The notes under the pieces: model-generated | Seen by the model: only the letters and a program-made list of their open reading frames with translations | Told to the model about the DNA's origin: nothing | The model's database searches: none | Shown here: positions 53,769-63,572 of the stretch, one piece after another | Position numbering within the stretch: position 1 is the stretch's first letter | Layout: each line of letters begins with the position of its first letter | Program-made: the position numbers and the translations under genes | Assembly: GCF_023156385.1 (NCBI RefSeq) | Contig: NZ_JAKZAK010000007.1 | Coordinates: 124,001 to 188,000, forward strand | Origin: Marinobacter xestospongiae | GTDB lineage: Bacteria > Pseudomonadota > Gammaproteobacteria > Pseudomonadales > Oleiphilaceae | Length of the DNA stretch: 64,000 nucleotides | Direction of reading: 5' to 3'

Positions 53769-54805
53769 AGAAACTGGCACTGGCCGGCCTGCTGGCCGTG
53801 ACGCTGAGCGGCTGTGGTTCCGACGACCAGCAAGTGCTCAACCTGTACAACTGGTCCGAGTACATGCCCCAGGAAGTGCTGGACCGGTTCCAGGAGGAGA
53901 CGGGCATCCGGGTGGTCTATACCACCTACGACAGCAACGAGGCGATGTACGCCCGCATCAAACTGCTGGACGACAGCGGTCAGTACGACCTGGCGGTACC
54001 GTCCACCTACTACGTCAACAAGATGCGTAACGAGGGCCTGCTGACCCCGATCGACCACAGCAAGCTGAGCAACTATGGCCAGCTGGACCCGGAGCTGACC
54101 AACCTCAACATTGATCCGGACAACGCCTACAGCATTCCCTACCTCTGGGGCACCACCGGCCTGGCCTACGACGCCAGCGATGTGGGCGAGGCGCCGGTCA
54201 CCGCCTGGGCCGACCTGTGGAAAGACGACTACAGCGGCCGGGTGATGCTGACCAACGACATGCGGGAAGTGTTCCACATTGGTCTGCGGGTGCTGGGCTA
54301 CTCCGGTAACAGCACCAACCCGCAGGAGATCGAAGCGGCCTACAACAAGCTGACCGAGCTGATGCCAGCGGTGCGCACTTTCAACTCCGACGCGCCGCGG
54401 ATGCCCTATCTGGAAGGGGAGACCGACATTGGCATGATCTGGAACGGCGAAGCGGTGATGGGCAAGGCCGATATGCCGTCGCTGGAGTATGTGTACCCGC
54501 AGGAGGGGGTGATCGTGTGGCTGGACAGCTTCGTGATCCCCAAGAACGCCAAGAACGTCGATGCGGCCCACCAGTTCATTGATTTCGTCATGCGTCCGGA
54601 CATTTCCGCGCTGATCAGTGAAGACATCGGCTACGCCACCCCGAACCTGGCCGCCCGAGAGCAGCTGGACCCGGCCGTGGCCAACGATCGCGCCAGCTAC
54701 CCGACCGCGGTGGATCTGGAGCAGTCGGAATTCCAGGAAGATGTGGGCGACGAGGCGTTGCAGGTCTACACCAAGTACTGGGAGCTGCTGAAAGCGGGAC
54801 GTTGA
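53765..54805 (+). CDS. potD: Spermidine/putrescine-binding lipoprotein PotD
   Basis: A 346-residue periplasmic binding protein with a lipobox (LAVTLSGC, Cys at about 18). LNLYNWSEYMPQEVLDRFQ, DLAVPSTYYVNKM, YLWGTTGLAYD and MIWNGEAVM all fit PotD. The Trp and acidic residues that hold the diamine are present in the expected motifs. Lipid anchoring is unusual among Gram-negative PotD proteins. Last gene of the first Pot operon. Confidence 0.9.
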   Translation: MKKLALAGLLAVTLSGCGSDDQQVLNLYNWSEYMPQEVLDRFQEETGIRVVYTTYDSNEAMYARIKLLDDSGQYDLAVPSTYYVNKMRNEGLLTPIDHSKLSNYGQLDPELTNLNIDPDNAYSIPYLWGTTGLAYDASDVGEAPVTAWADLWKDDYSGRVMLTNDMREVFHIGLRVLGYSGNSTNPQEIEAAYNKLTELMPAVRTFNSDAPRMPYLEGETDIGMIWNGEAVMGKADMPSLEYVYPQEGVIVWLDSFVIPKNAKNVDAAHQFIDFVMRPDISALISEDIGYATPNLAAREQLDPAVANDRASYPTAVDLEQSEFQEDVGDEALQVYTKYWELLKAGR

Positions 54806-55233
54806 TCCCCGTTAGCCCTATCGACTGGTAGTGCTATTGCATTTTATAAGGAAGTGAGTATCATTCTCATTTCGTCGGGCTGGCGGCGACACATCCGAGT
54901 GGGGGTGTGATGCCGATGGGTGTGATCGTCGCCAGCTGTCGATCCCGGGTCAGCATGACCGGTCACGGTCCGGCTGATGGCTTCGGGGCCTGTCAGGGAC
55001 TGACCGGTACAGACTCAGGATTGACCGTCGTGATCTCCAGGGCGGTCGTTTTTCCGGCCTGCCACTCGTGTTTCTCCCCCGCCCGCCACCTGTGTTTTCG
55101 CCGCTGTTTTCTGCCAGCGTCAACAACGACTTCTTTTTCAGGGCTTCACAAAACTGTCATATTTGGTCTATAACGTCCTGATATCCATGGGGCGGCTCCG
55201 CGCCCGAATCGACTCTGGAAACAAGGATTCAGT
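54806..55233. other. Intergenic region between the two Pot-type operons
   Basis: About 428 bases with no convincing gene; an 88-codon frame in it has no ribosome site or family character. It should carry the promoter of the second ABC operon: AT-rich stretches TTTCAGGGCTTCACAAAACT and CATATTTGGTCTATAACG lie about 80-100 bp before the next start. A Fur-like box is at 54856. Confidence 0.5.
54856..54874. promoter_or_regulatory. Fur-box-like sequence
   Basis: GAGTATCATTCTCATTTCG matches the 19-bp Fur consensus (GATAATGATTCTCATTATC form) at about 13 positions. It lies 50 bp after potD and about 360 bp before the next gene. That distance is long for direct control, so it may be a relic or serve an unseen small RNA. 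Confidence 0.4.
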
Positions 55234-56313
55234 ATGGCCAGCACGTATCGGACAGCTCGCAAGACCGCCTGGGCCGCCGCCCTGGCGATGGGATTCATCT
55301 CCTCGACCGCGATGGCGGAGGAACTCCGACTGATCACCTGGGGTGGCTACGCCCCTGACGATGTGGTGGCCCAGTTCGAGGAAGAGACCGGCATCGATGT
55401 GCAGGTCACCCTCTCCAACAACGAAGACATGATCTCCAAGTTGCGGGCCACCGGCGGTGCCGGCTTCGACCTGGCACAGCCGAGTCAGGACCGCATCCTC
55501 GGCGTTCAGCGCCAGTTCAACCTCTACCAGCCCATCGACCTGGCCCGTATCGACAGCGACCGTATCCAGCCGTCGATGCTCAAGGCCACCGGTGAAGCCA
55601 CCGGCATGAACGGCAAGGTCTACGGCGTGCCGGCGGTGTGGGGCACCAGCGGCCTGATCGTCCATGACGACGTCGCAGACACCGTGACCGATTATACCGA
55701 CCTGTGTGACAGTGCCGTCGCCGGCGATGTGAGCTACCGCCTCAAGCGTCCGACCCTGATCGGCTTTGCCTTCGCCATGGGTAAGGACCCGTTCGCGGCC
55801 TACAACGACCGCGACGCCTATCAGTCCATTCTCGATGATGTCCAGCAGGCACTGATCGACTGCAAGGCCAACGTCAAAACCTACTGGACCGGCGGCGACC
55901 AGCTGCTGTCACTGCTGCGCACCGGCGAAGTAAAAGCGGCCATGGCCTGGGATGCCGGTGGCTGGAAACTCAACGCCGAGAACCCGGCGATTCGCTTTGT
56001 GGCGCCGGCGTCCGGTGCCCTGGGCTGGATTGATACCTTCGCGCTGCCGCGCCGGGCCGAGAACCTGGATGCCGCCTACCAGTGGATCAACTTCGTGATG
56101 CAGCCGGAAATTGCCGCCAAGATCACCAACCAGTCCGGCAATTTCACCGCCTCCGTGGGTGCCGATGAGCACGTTCGTGCCGAGCTGCGGGATGCCTACC
56201 GCACCAGCTTTGACGACGACGCCCTCAACAACATCAAGTGGTACCCACCGGTACCGCCGGGTCTCGAGGCGATGGAAGGTCAGGTGCTGGACCGCGTCCA
56301 GGCGGCCAACTGA
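55234..56313 (+). CDS. Polyamine-type ABC transporter binding protein (second system)
   Basis: A 359-residue periplasmic protein with signal peptide cleaved after STAMA. It belongs to the PotD/PotF superfamily: LRLITWGGYAPDDVVAQFEEETG, DLAQPSQDRI, YGVPAVWGTSGLIV, AMAWDAGGWKL. It is only distantly similar to the PotD encoded just upstream. Four cysteine-free lobes and a YQWINFVMQPEIAAK ending fit the family. The specific polyamine or amino acid ligand cannot be stated. Confidence 0.85.
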   Translation: MASTYRTARKTAWAAALAMGFISSTAMAEELRLITWGGYAPDDVVAQFEEETGIDVQVTLSNNEDMISKLRATGGAGFDLAQPSQDRILGVQRQFNLYQPIDLARIDSDRIQPSMLKATGEATGMNGKVYGVPAVWGTSGLIVHDDVADTVTDYTDLCDSAVAGDVSYRLKRPTLIGFAFAMGKDPFAAYNDRDAYQSILDDVQQALIDCKANVKTYWTGGDQLLSLLRTGEVKAAMAWDAGGWKLNAENPAIRFVAPASGALGWIDTFALPRRAENLDAAYQWINFVMQPEIAAKITNQSGNFTASVGADEHVRAELRDAYRTSFDDDALNNIKWYPPVPPGLEAMEGQVLDRVQAAN

Positions 56314-56316
56314 TCC

Positions 56317-57426
56317 ATGGCTGATGCAAACGCGGCCACGGAGACGGCCGATCTGGTGTGTGACCGCCTGGTGCGCCGCTTTGGCGACACCCGGGCGGTG
56401 GACGAGATCTCCCTGTCGGTTCCGGCAGGCAGCTTTTTCTCCATCCTGGGGCCGTCCGGTTGTGGCAAGACCACGCTGTTGCGGCTGCTGGCAGGGTTTG
56501 ACCGTCCCGACGACGGCGACATCCTGATCCGCGGCGAGCGCATGAACGAGGTGGCCCCCAACCGCCGGCCGGTCAATATGGTGTTCCAGCACCTGGCGCT
56601 GTTCCCCACCATGTCGGTGGCGGACAACATCGCCTATGGTCTGAAACGGCAGAAGGTGGCGGCCCCGGAGCGCCGCCGCCGTATTGCCGAGGTGCTCGAG
56701 CAGGTTGGCCTGCCGGGCATGGAGGACCGCAATCCGCAGCAGCTTAGTGGCGGCCAGCGGCAACGGGTGGCGCTGGCGCGCTGCCTGGTGCTGCGGCCGA
56801 CGCTGCTGCTGTTGGACGAACCCCTGGGAGCGCTGGACCTGAAGCTGCGGGAGCAGATGAAGGTGGAGCTCAAACACCTGCAGAAGGCGTTTGGCACCAC
56901 CTTTGTGTACATCACCCACGATCAGTCCGAAGCCATGGTGATGTCGGATCAGGTGGCGGTGATGCGCCAGGGCCGGTTCGATCAGGTGGCGTCGCCGGAA
57001 ACCCTCTATCGCCACCCCGAGACCCCGTTTGTGGCCGGCTTCGTCGGTGACAACAACTGCCTTGCCGGCACCGTGGTGGCCCAGGACGATGGCCAGGTCA
57101 CTCTGGATCTGGCCGATGGCAGCCGGGTGCGGGGCATGGCCGCATCTCCCGACCTGCAGCCGGGCCAGCCGGCGCAACTGTTTGTGCGTCCGGAGTCCCT
57201 GAGCCTAGTGGCGACAACCGCCGCAGGCGAAGCTGCGTTGCCGGCCCAGGTGGTCACCACGTTGTTTGATGGTGCCAACAGCCGGGTGGAACTGACCGCC
57301 GCCGGCCAGGTGCTGTTTGCGCGCCTGCCCCAGGACGGCTCCGCCCCCAGTCTGGATGCCGGCCAGACCCTGGCCCTGCAGTGGCAGCCATCGCTGGCGC
57401 GGGTGTTCGCCGGAGCCCCGGCATGA
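56317..57426 (+). CDS. Polyamine-type ABC transporter ATPase (second system)
   Basis: A 369-residue ATPase. Walker [17 protein letters not shown], signature [16 protein letters not shown] and Walker [13 protein letters not shown] are intact. The C-terminal TOBE_2 domain ([14 protein letters not shown]) is as in PotA. It starts 3 bp after the binding-protein stop and overlaps the next permease by 4 bp. Confidence 0.9.
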   Translation: MADANAATETADLVCDRLVRRFGDTRAVDEISLSVPAGSFFSILGPSGCGKTTLLRLLAGFDRPDDGDILIRGERMNEVAPNRRPVNMVFQHLALFPTMSVADNIAYGLKRQKVAAPERRRRIAEVLEQVGLPGMEDRNPQQLSGGQRQRVALARCLVLRPTLLLLDEPLGALDLKLREQMKVELKHLQKAFGTTFVYITHDQSEAMVMSDQVAVMRQGRFDQVASPETLYRHPETPFVAGFVGDNNCLAGTVVAQDDGQVTLDLADGSRVRGMAASPDLQPGQPAQLFVRPESLSLVATTAAGEAALPAQVVTTLFDGANSRVELTAAGQVLFARLPQDGSAPSLDAGQTLALQWQPSLARVFAGAPA

Positions 57427-58283
57427 CTCCGGGTGCCGGTCGATTGTCGCTGGCGTTGTTGCTGACGCCGTTCCTGCTGTGGATCGTCTTGCTGGTACTG
57501 TTGCCCCACGCCGAGATGCTGCGGGTGTCGTTCCAGGTGCGGGAAAGCTGGGACACCCTCGACTGGGGCCTGACCCAGTACCGCAACTTCTTTGAAGAGG
57601 CCTACTACTGGCGCACCTTTCTGCGCACCGGGTTGATGTCGCTGTTCACCACCGCGCTGACGCTGCTGGTGGCCTTCCCCATCGCCTGGTACATCGCCCG
57701 GCTGGCCCGGGGCCGCAGCCGGGGTGTGCTGTTTCTCGCCTGTCTGGTGCCATTCTGGGCCAGTGAGCTGGTGCGCACCTATGGCTGGATGATCCTGCTG
57801 CGGGAAAGTGGCGTGTTCAGCGCCCTGCTGCAGGGGGTGGGACTGGCGGACGGTCCGGTGGAAATGCTCTACAACGACGCCGCGGTCATCATCGGCCTGG
57901 TCTACAACGGCCTGCTGTTCATGGTGGTGCCGCTGGTAACCACCCTCGATGGCCTGGATGAAAACCTGGTGGAGGCCGGCTACGACCTCGGTGGCGGGCA
58001 TCTCACCGTGCTGCGGGAAGTGGTGGTGCCCTGGGCTATGCCCGGTATAGTCTCCGGCAGCATCGTGGTGTTCATGCTGACCCTGGGCAGCTACCTGACG
58101 CCGATCCTGATGGGCGGCAAGGACAGTGCCTGGTTCACCCAGCAGATCTTCACTCAGTTCATCACCCGCTTCAACTGGGAGCAGGGCGCCGCGCTCGGGG
58201 TGCTGCTGCTGGTGCTGTCATCGCTGATGGTGTGGCTGGGGCTGAAGCTGACCGGCCAGTCGCTGCGCAAGGTCATGGGGTGA
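57423..58283 (+). CDS. Polyamine-type ABC transporter permease 1 (second system)
   Basis: A 286-residue PotB-like permease from ATG 57423 (4-bp overlap with the ATPase gene); an upstream frame extension is only ATPase sequence. Six helices and the EAA loop EAGYDLGGGHLTVLREVVVP are visible, followed by GSYLTPILMGGKD typical of PotB/PotH. Confidence 0.9.
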   Translation: MTPGAGRLSLALLLTPFLLWIVLLVLLPHAEMLRVSFQVRESWDTLDWGLTQYRNFFEEAYYWRTFLRTGLMSLFTTALTLLVAFPIAWYIARLARGRSRGVLFLACLVPFWASELVRTYGWMILLRESGVFSALLQGVGLADGPVEMLYNDAAVIIGLVYNGLLFMVVPLVTTLDGLDENLVEAGYDLGGGHLTVLREVVVPWAMPGIVSGSIVVFMLTLGSYLTPILMGGKDSAWFTQQIFTQFITRFNWEQGAALGVLLLVLSSLMVWLGLKLTGQSLRKVMG

Positions 58284-58287
58284 TGGC

Positions 58288-59145
58288 ATGATTCCCTCGG
58301 TACCCCGCTCACGTCTGTTCGATGGCCTCTACCTGGCCTATCTGGTGGCGTTCTTCATCTACCTGGCCCTGCCGCTGCTGGTGACCGCGGTGTTCGCGTT
58401 CAACGATGCGCCGTTCCCGTCGCTGCCCTGGCAGGGCTTTACCCTGGACTGGTATCTCGCCGACGGCGAGCAGGGCCGCACTGGCCTGTTCCACGACGAC
58501 GGCCTGCTGTCGGCGCTGTGGGTCAGCGTCCAGGTGGCGTTCTGGGTCACTCTGGTGAGTGTCGCCCTGGGCTGCTTCAACGCGGTGCTGTTCGAGCGTC
58601 TGCAGTTCCGCGGCAAGGAGTTGCTGTACATCGTGATGCTGCTGCCACTGGTGATTCCGGGGGTGATCCTCGGGGTCTCCATCCTGGTGTTCTACAGTGG
58701 CATGGCCAATTCCGTGTCGATGCAGTGGCAGATCGAGCTGGACCTGTTTCGTCCCGGGTTGCCACTGGTGGTGATGGGGCAGGTGGCGTTCATCACCACC
58801 CTGTCGACCCTGGTGATCGCGGCGCGCCTGCGCAAGTTTGATCGCCAGCTGGAAGAGGCCGCCCTTAACCTCGGGGCCACGCCCATCGTGGCTTGGTTCA
58901 CCGTGACCCTGCCCTGGCTGCTGCCCGCCATTGGCGGCGCGGCGGCCATGGCGTTCCTGATGTCGTTCGAGAACTTCAACACCACGGTGATGCTCACCGG
59001 CAGCGATACCCCGCTGACGGTGGCACTGTTCAACCGCCTGCGGGAAGGTTCCACCCCGGTGCTGAACGCGGTGGCGCTGCTGTTGATGGTGGCCTCCGCC
59101 GTGCTGGCGCTGCTGGCTATGGGACGGTCACGCCCGGGACACTAG
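58288..59145 (+). CDS. Polyamine-type ABC transporter permease 2 (second system)
   Basis: A 285-residue PotC/PotI-like permease. Six helices, periplasmic loop with FTLDWYLADGEQGRTGLF, EAA loop EAALNLGATPIVAWFTVTLP and SFENFNTTVMLTG match the family. The 3' end overlaps the convergent MFS gene by 29 bp. Last gene of the second ABC operon. Confidence 0.9.
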   Translation: MIPSVPRSRLFDGLYLAYLVAFFIYLALPLLVTAVFAFNDAPFPSLPWQGFTLDWYLADGEQGRTGLFHDDGLLSALWVSVQVAFWVTLVSVALGCFNAVLFERLQFRGKELLYIVMLLPLVIPGVILGVSILVFYSGMANSVSMQWQIELDLFRPGLPLVVMGQVAFITTLSTLVIAARLRKFDRQLEEAALNLGATPIVAWFTVTLPWLLPAIGGAAAMAFLMSFENFNTTVMLTGSDTPLTVALFNRLREGSTPVLNAVALLLMVASAVLALLAMGRSRPGH

Positions 59146-60346
59146 GGCTGACCCGCGCCCCCAGGCGCCAGCTCAGCACCACCACCAGCGCCAGTCCGGC
59201 GGCCAGTGCCAGCAGCAGGCCGCTGTAGCCGCCGGCGTCCAGTACCAGCCCCGCCAGCATCGGCACCACGATGCGAGACAACGAGAACACACTCGACTGC
59301 AGGCCATAGTCCAGCGCGGTCCAGCCCGGGCGGGTGTGGTGCATCATCAGCCCGAACATCACGCCGGCTGCGGCACCCATGGCCAGTGCCACCAGCAAGG
59401 CGGCACCCTGCAGCAACACTGGGTGCGCCAGCCGGGTTGCGATCAGCAGGGCCAGGGTCGCCAGCAGTCCGGTCGCCGCCAGCAGCGGCAGCGCCCAGGC
59501 GGTGCCGATCCGGGCCACCAGCCGCGCGGCGGCGAGACTGGCCAGTGCCGCCAGGGCGCCGCCGGCGATCCCCACCACCGCGGCAATGCGGTCTGCGGCC
59601 AGGCCGTGATCCAGCAGCAGGGGCTTGAGGTAGACCCAGGCGGCCCCGATGAACGGAAAGTACAGCGCCACCAGCAGACACCAGGCTCGCCGCACCGGCG
59701 ACTGAAAATACCCCCGCCAGCTTGCCCAGGTGGTGGCAGCCACCAACTGGCGGGTGGCGCTGCTGTGGTCAGCGGTCGGGGCCAGCCACAGCAGTCCCAT
59801 TGCGCCCAGCGCCAGGCCGCCGGTCAGCAGCAGGAACGGCCAGGCCCACCCCAGTTGGTTGTGGACTAGCAGCATCACGCCGCCCCCCAGGATTGCCCCC
59901 AGCGACGTCGCCGCCGAACGGATGGCGCCGGCGCGCCAGCGTTCATCTGGCGGCAGCCGGCGAATGGCAAGGGCGTTGATGGGAATGTCCGCCCAGGTGC
60001 CCAGCAGACTGGTGATCAGCGCAGTGGTGAACAGCAGACCCCAACTGCTGCGGTCGATGGCCAATGCCGCCAGCGCCAGCAGCCCGAGACCGTAGCCGAG
60101 GATCAACACCAGGCTCCAGCGGCGGTAGCGGTCGCGCCCCGCCCCGAAACGGTCAATCGGGGTGGCGAGCAGGAACTTGATCACCGCCGGCAGGCCGGCG
60201 AGCTGGAACAGCCCGATTTCGGTGCCGCTCCAGCCTTCGGCGCGCATCACCAGCGGCAGGCCGATGTAGAGGTAAATCACCGGTGCGGTGAGCACCAGGT
60301 TGAGCCAGCCCACCAACAGCTGGAATCGCCAGTGACCGCCGCTCAT
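59117..60346 (-). CDS. RhtX/FptX family siderophore permease (MFS)
   Basis: A 409-residue inner-membrane transporter from ATG 60346, which overlaps the methyltransferase stop by 4 bp. It has about 12 helices and the family motif LFQLAGLPAVIKFLLATPIDRFG after helix 2. RhtX and FptX import ferri-rhizobactin and ferri-pyochelin without an ABC transporter. Its place behind a FyuA-like receptor and a PchR-like regulator supports import of a thiazoline siderophore. AmpG-type permease is the alternative reading. Confidence 0.8.
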   Translation of the reverse strand: MSGGHWRFQLLVGWLNLVLTAPVIYLYIGLPLVMRAEGWSGTEIGLFQLAGLPAVIKFLLATPIDRFGAGRDRYRRWSLVLILGYGLGLLALAALAIDRSSWGLLFTTALITSLLGTWADIPINALAIRRLPPDERWRAGAIRSAATSLGAILGGGVMLLVHNQLGWAWPFLLLTGGLALGAMGLLWLAPTADHSSATRQLVAATTWASWRGYFQSPVRRAWCLLVALYFPFIGAAWVYLKPLLLDHGLAADRIAAVVGIAGGALAALASLAAARLVARIGTAWALPLLAATGLLATLALLIATRLAHPVLLQGAALLVALAMGAAAGVMFGLMMHHTRPGWTALDYGLQSSVFSLSRIVVPMLAGLVLDAGGYSGLLLALAAGLALVVVLSWRLGARVSPSVPGVTVP

Positions 60347-61386
60347 GCCGGTCGTGTCCCGCTGTGCAGCCATAACGGCGCCATCGGGAAGCGGTGGCTG
60401 AGTGTCGAGCGGCGGTCTTTTAGCCCCAGTTGCCGCAGCGCTGCTTCGATGGCGCCCGGTTCCGGCAAATAGCGGCCCCGCAGCAGCATCGGACTGTAGA
60501 ACGGCAGTACCGCCGCCGCCGCTTCGGCACTGGCGGGGCGTTCGGCGTGGGCGCAGATCAGTCGCCCGCCGGGCGCCAGGGCTTCCACCAGTCGGGCCAG
60601 CATCGCCAGGGGATCGGGCAGGAAGTGCAGCACCGAGGAACACCAGATCAGGTCGTAGGGGCCTTGCAGGTCATCCTCGTCGGCCTGTCCGCCCACCGCG
60701 GCCAGCCGCCCGGTCAGCTCTGCCTGGCGAATGTTGCCGGCAGCCACCGCCGCACTGGCAGGCAGATCGAACACCACGCCGGTCAGGCTCGGGTAGTGCT
60801 GTGCCAGGGCGATGGCCACCAGCCCGGGGCCGCCGCCGAGGTCCAGCAGCCGGGTTGCCGGTGCCAGCGGTGGCAGGGTGGTCAGGTGCTCCAGCACTGC
60901 CGGCACCGTCACCGCCCGCTGTTCGGCGGCAATCTGCTGTTGTGCCGCCCGGGCCCAGGCGGCCTGGGCATCCACCGGCCCCTGTGCCGGGGAGGCCGTG
61001 GCTTGCGGTTCCGCTTCGCCGCGCAGTCGCGCTTCCAGGTCCTGACGACTCTGGGCCAGGGCCTGGTGGCGGAACTGCCAGGCCTGGCTGCAATCGTCCG
61101 GGCTGTCGGGGCTGAAATAGCGGGCTGCCAGGGCGCTGCTCTGGTAGCGGTGGCCGTCGGGGCCGGGCCAGCGCTGTAGCAGGCCCAGGCCCCAGAGCTG
61201 GTCGAGCACCACCCGGGTGGGCTGTGACTGCCAGCCCAGCGCGGCGGCGAGGTCGTCGGCGGTATGCGGCTGCTGCAGTCGGTGGGGCAACTGATGGGCC
61301 AGTGCCAGATCGAGAGTGGCACCCTGGACGGCGGCGCCGGCGAGCTGCCAGTAAGGCTGCAGGGGATGGTTGTGGGACGTCGGCAT
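60343..61386 (-). CDS. SAM-dependent methyltransferase of the siderophore cluster
   Basis: A 347-residue enzyme. An N-terminal winged-helix-like dimerisation domain (HTADDLAAALGWQSQPTRVV) precedes a Rossmann methyltransferase domain with LLDLGGGPGLVAIALA, GVVFDLPASAAVA and DLIWCSSVLHFLPDP. The layout is that of plant-type/polyketide O-methyltransferases (Methyltransf_2/25). It sits between receptor and permease genes with a 4-bp overlap to the latter. It could modify the siderophore or a breakdown product; the substrate is unknown. No catalytic base is assignable with certainty. Confidence 0.8.
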   Translation of the reverse strand: MPTSHNHPLQPYWQLAGAAVQGATLDLALAHQLPHRLQQPHTADDLAAALGWQSQPTRVVLDQLWGLGLLQRWPGPDGHRYQSSALAARYFSPDSPDDCSQAWQFRHQALAQSRQDLEARLRGEAEPQATASPAQGPVDAQAAWARAAQQQIAAEQRAVTVPAVLEHLTTLPPLAPATRLLDLGGGPGLVAIALAQHYPSLTGVVFDLPASAAVAAGNIRQAELTGRLAAVGGQADEDDLQGPYDLIWCSSVLHFLPDPLAMLARLVEALAPGGRLICAHAERPASAEAAAAVLPFYSPMLLRGRYLPEPGAIEAALRQLGLKDRRSTLSHRFPMAPLWLHSGTRPA

Positions 61387-61479
61387 GGGGAAGTCCTTGC
61401 GTAGTTGTTGAAAGATTATTGAGAGATTGTTGAAAAGTGGTTGGCATGGCGTTGTGGTCGTGGCGCCGGAGCCGGCGCA

Positions 61480-63477
61480 TCAGGGTTGCCAGGTCAGCGC
61501 CAGACGCCAGCTGCGGGGTGGGCTGTACACCGTCACGAAGCCGTTCTGATAGCCCACGGCGTCGTAGTGCTGGTCGCTGAAGTTGTCCACCTGCAGGTCC
61601 AGTGACCAGTCGCCGAAACGGTAGCCGGCGCTCAGGTCGAGGCGACCGTAACCGCTGCGGCGATACTGGTTGGCGGCGTCCAGGTAGGTCTTGCTGCTGG
61701 CCAGCCACTGCAGCTGACCGTGCCAGCCCGTGGGGTGATCAAAGCCCAGACCCAGATGGCCATTGAGATCGGGGGCAAAGGGGTTGCGATGGCCGTCGTA
61801 ACGGGCTTCGCCATCACGGAAGCGATCGAAGCGCAGGTGATTCCAGGCCAGCCCGCCCTGCAATGACCAGTGGTGGCTGAGGCGGTATTCCAGATCCAGC
61901 TCCAGGCCCTGGCCGCTGCCGGAGGCGGCGTTGGTGAGGTACATCCGGCCCGGTACAGGCATCTGCATGACCTGCATGTCGTCCACCGTCATGTGGTAGA
62001 CGGCGAGGGCGTAGCGACCGCGCTGCTGGTGAAAGCGGCCCTTGGCGCCAAGCTCATAGGACCAGACCTGTTCCGGCTCGAACGCCGCCGGCCCCACTCC
62101 GGGCGAGATGGTATTGAAACCGCCGGCGCGCACCCCGTGGCTAACGCTGCTGTAGAGCTGGTGATCCGGTCGCCGGCGGTATTGCAGCGACAGTTTGGGG
62201 CTGAGGTGAAGCCACTGGTCCTGCTGGCGCTGGCCAGTGGCGAAGTGGACGCGGGCCTGCTGCTGTTCCAGCCTCGCTCCGGCCGCCAGGGCCCAGCGCT
62301 CCGCAATGGCTTGCTGCCAGTGACCGAACAGCGCCAGGGTGCGCTGGCTCTGGTCGGCCTGTTGGCGTTGGCTTGCCATGGGGGTGACCGCGAGGTTGTC
62401 GAGCGCGTTGTCCTGCCAGTCGCCGTAGAGGCCCGCGAGCCAGTCTGCGGTGCCGCTCTGGCCCTGCAGCCGCAGCTCCTGGGACCACAGTCGCAAGTGG
62501 TGGTCGCGACCGATCAGCATCCGCTCTGGGGGCTGGAAGTCGGTATCCTGGCGGACCTTGTCGCGGTAGTCGTTATAGGCGCTGATGCTGCGTAACTGCA
62601 GCCCGGGCGCCAATTCCTGATGCAGGTCCAGAGCCCAGGTTTCGCCGTGGGAGCGGTTCCAGCCGGGACTGTCGGAGGCAACGGCACGAGCGCTGGCCTG
62701 CCCCGGGCCCCAGAGGGCGGCGCCGTCATCATAGCGCTGGCGACTGTGGCGCAGCACCAGATCGGTGGTGTCTGTTGGCAGCCAGCGCAGCGATACATTG
62801 AGGTTGTGACGCTGGCGATCGTCCGCCTCGTCGCCCCGCAGGGTGTTGTCGATGAAGCCGTCCTGGCGTTGCCATTCGCCACTGATGCCGGCAAACAGGG
62901 TGTTGTCCACCAGCGGCCGGGCCAGCACCACACGGGCCTGTTGCTGATGGCGATCACCTGCGGCCAGGCTCAGGCGGCTGCGGGGCTGGTTGGTCAGGGG
63001 CCGGCTGTGGAGGGCAATCACCCCGGCCTCGGCGTTACGGCCGTAGAGGGTGGACTGGGGCCCCCGCAGCACTTCGATCCGTTCCAGGTCCAGCAGGCGG
63101 TTGTCGAACCCCTGGGCGGTCAGGGTGGGGACGCCGTCCACCAGTAGCAGGGTGGAGGTGGCAAAGCTGTTGAAGTTGGCGGTGAGCCCGCGCAGTACCG
63201 GTGAATGCACTCCGGACTGGCCGAAGGGCTGGAAAGCCAGGCCGGGCACCCGCGCCTCCAGCTGTTCAATAGTGTTGACGCCCTGCTGGCGGAGGACGTC
63301 CGCGTCGATGGACAGCACATTACCGGCAACGTCGTCGAGGTCGCGGGCGACTTTGTCGGCGGTAACGGTCACCGGTGGCAGGGCCAGCGGGGTGTTGCTG
63401 GCGAAGGTGCCAGGGCTGATGATCAGGGCCAGCAGGCCGAGGGTTATGGTGCGATGGCGATACCGTGGCGGGCTCAT
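61480..63477 (-). CDS. FyuA-like TonB-dependent receptor
   Basis: A 665-residue outer-membrane receptor, ATG preceded by GGGAG, signal peptide ending near SPGTFA. TonB box PVTVTADK, plug motif IEVLRGPQSTLYGRNAEAGV, barrel motif SHGVRAGGFNTIS and YELGAKGRF, then NFSDQHYDAVGYQNG near the end. By eye this follows the yersiniabactin/pyochelin-type FyuA layout, though with NAEAGV in place of SAQGGI. The gene lies 93 bp upstream of the methyltransferase gene on the same strand, with a Fur-like box before it. C-terminal residues ALTWQP lack the usual final aromatic. Confidence 0.85.
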   Translation of the reverse strand: MSPPRYRHRTITLGLLALIISPGTFASNTPLALPPVTVTADKVARDLDDVAGNVLSIDADVLRQQGVNTIEQLEARVPGLAFQPFGQSGVHSPVLRGLTANFNSFATSTLLLVDGVPTLTAQGFDNRLLDLERIEVLRGPQSTLYGRNAEAGVIALHSRPLTNQPRSRLSLAAGDRHQQQARVVLARPLVDNTLFAGISGEWQRQDGFIDNTLRGDEADDRQRHNLNVSLRWLPTDTTDLVLRHSRQRYDDGAALWGPGQASARAVASDSPGWNRSHGETWALDLHQELAPGLQLRSISAYNDYRDKVRQDTDFQPPERMLIGRDHHLRLWSQELRLQGQSGTADWLAGLYGDWQDNALDNLAVTPMASQRQQADQSQRTLALFGHWQQAIAERWALAAGARLEQQQARVHFATGQRQQDQWLHLSPKLSLQYRRRPDHQLYSSVSHGVRAGGFNTISPGVGPAAFEPEQVWSYELGAKGRFHQQRGRYALAVYHMTVDDMQVMQMPVPGRMYLTNAASGSGQGLELDLEYRLSHHWSLQGGLAWNHLRFDRFRDGEARYDGHRNPFAPDLNGHLGLGFDHPTGWHGQLQWLASSKTYLDAANQYRRSGYGRLDLSAGYRFGDWSLDLQVDNFSDQHYDAVGYQNGFVTVYSPPRSWRLALTWQP

Positions 63478-63572
63478 GATCGTCTCCCTTCAAAGTTGAA
63501 TGCGCGGTTGAATGCGCGTTGGACCAAAGCTGAATGAGCGTTGGGAATCTGGAGGCGTCATTGTATGATCAG

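Noticed and set aside
54907..55173. An 88-codon frame in the gap between Pot operons
   Set aside because: Unconvincing start, Cys/Ser/Arg-rich composition without pattern, and it overlaps the likely promoter.
59117..60643. A 508-residue version of the MFS permease
   Set aside because: The extra 99 residues are antisense-like, Gly/Arg/Pro-rich and lie wholly in the methyltransferase gene; ATG 60346 with a 4-bp overlap is better.
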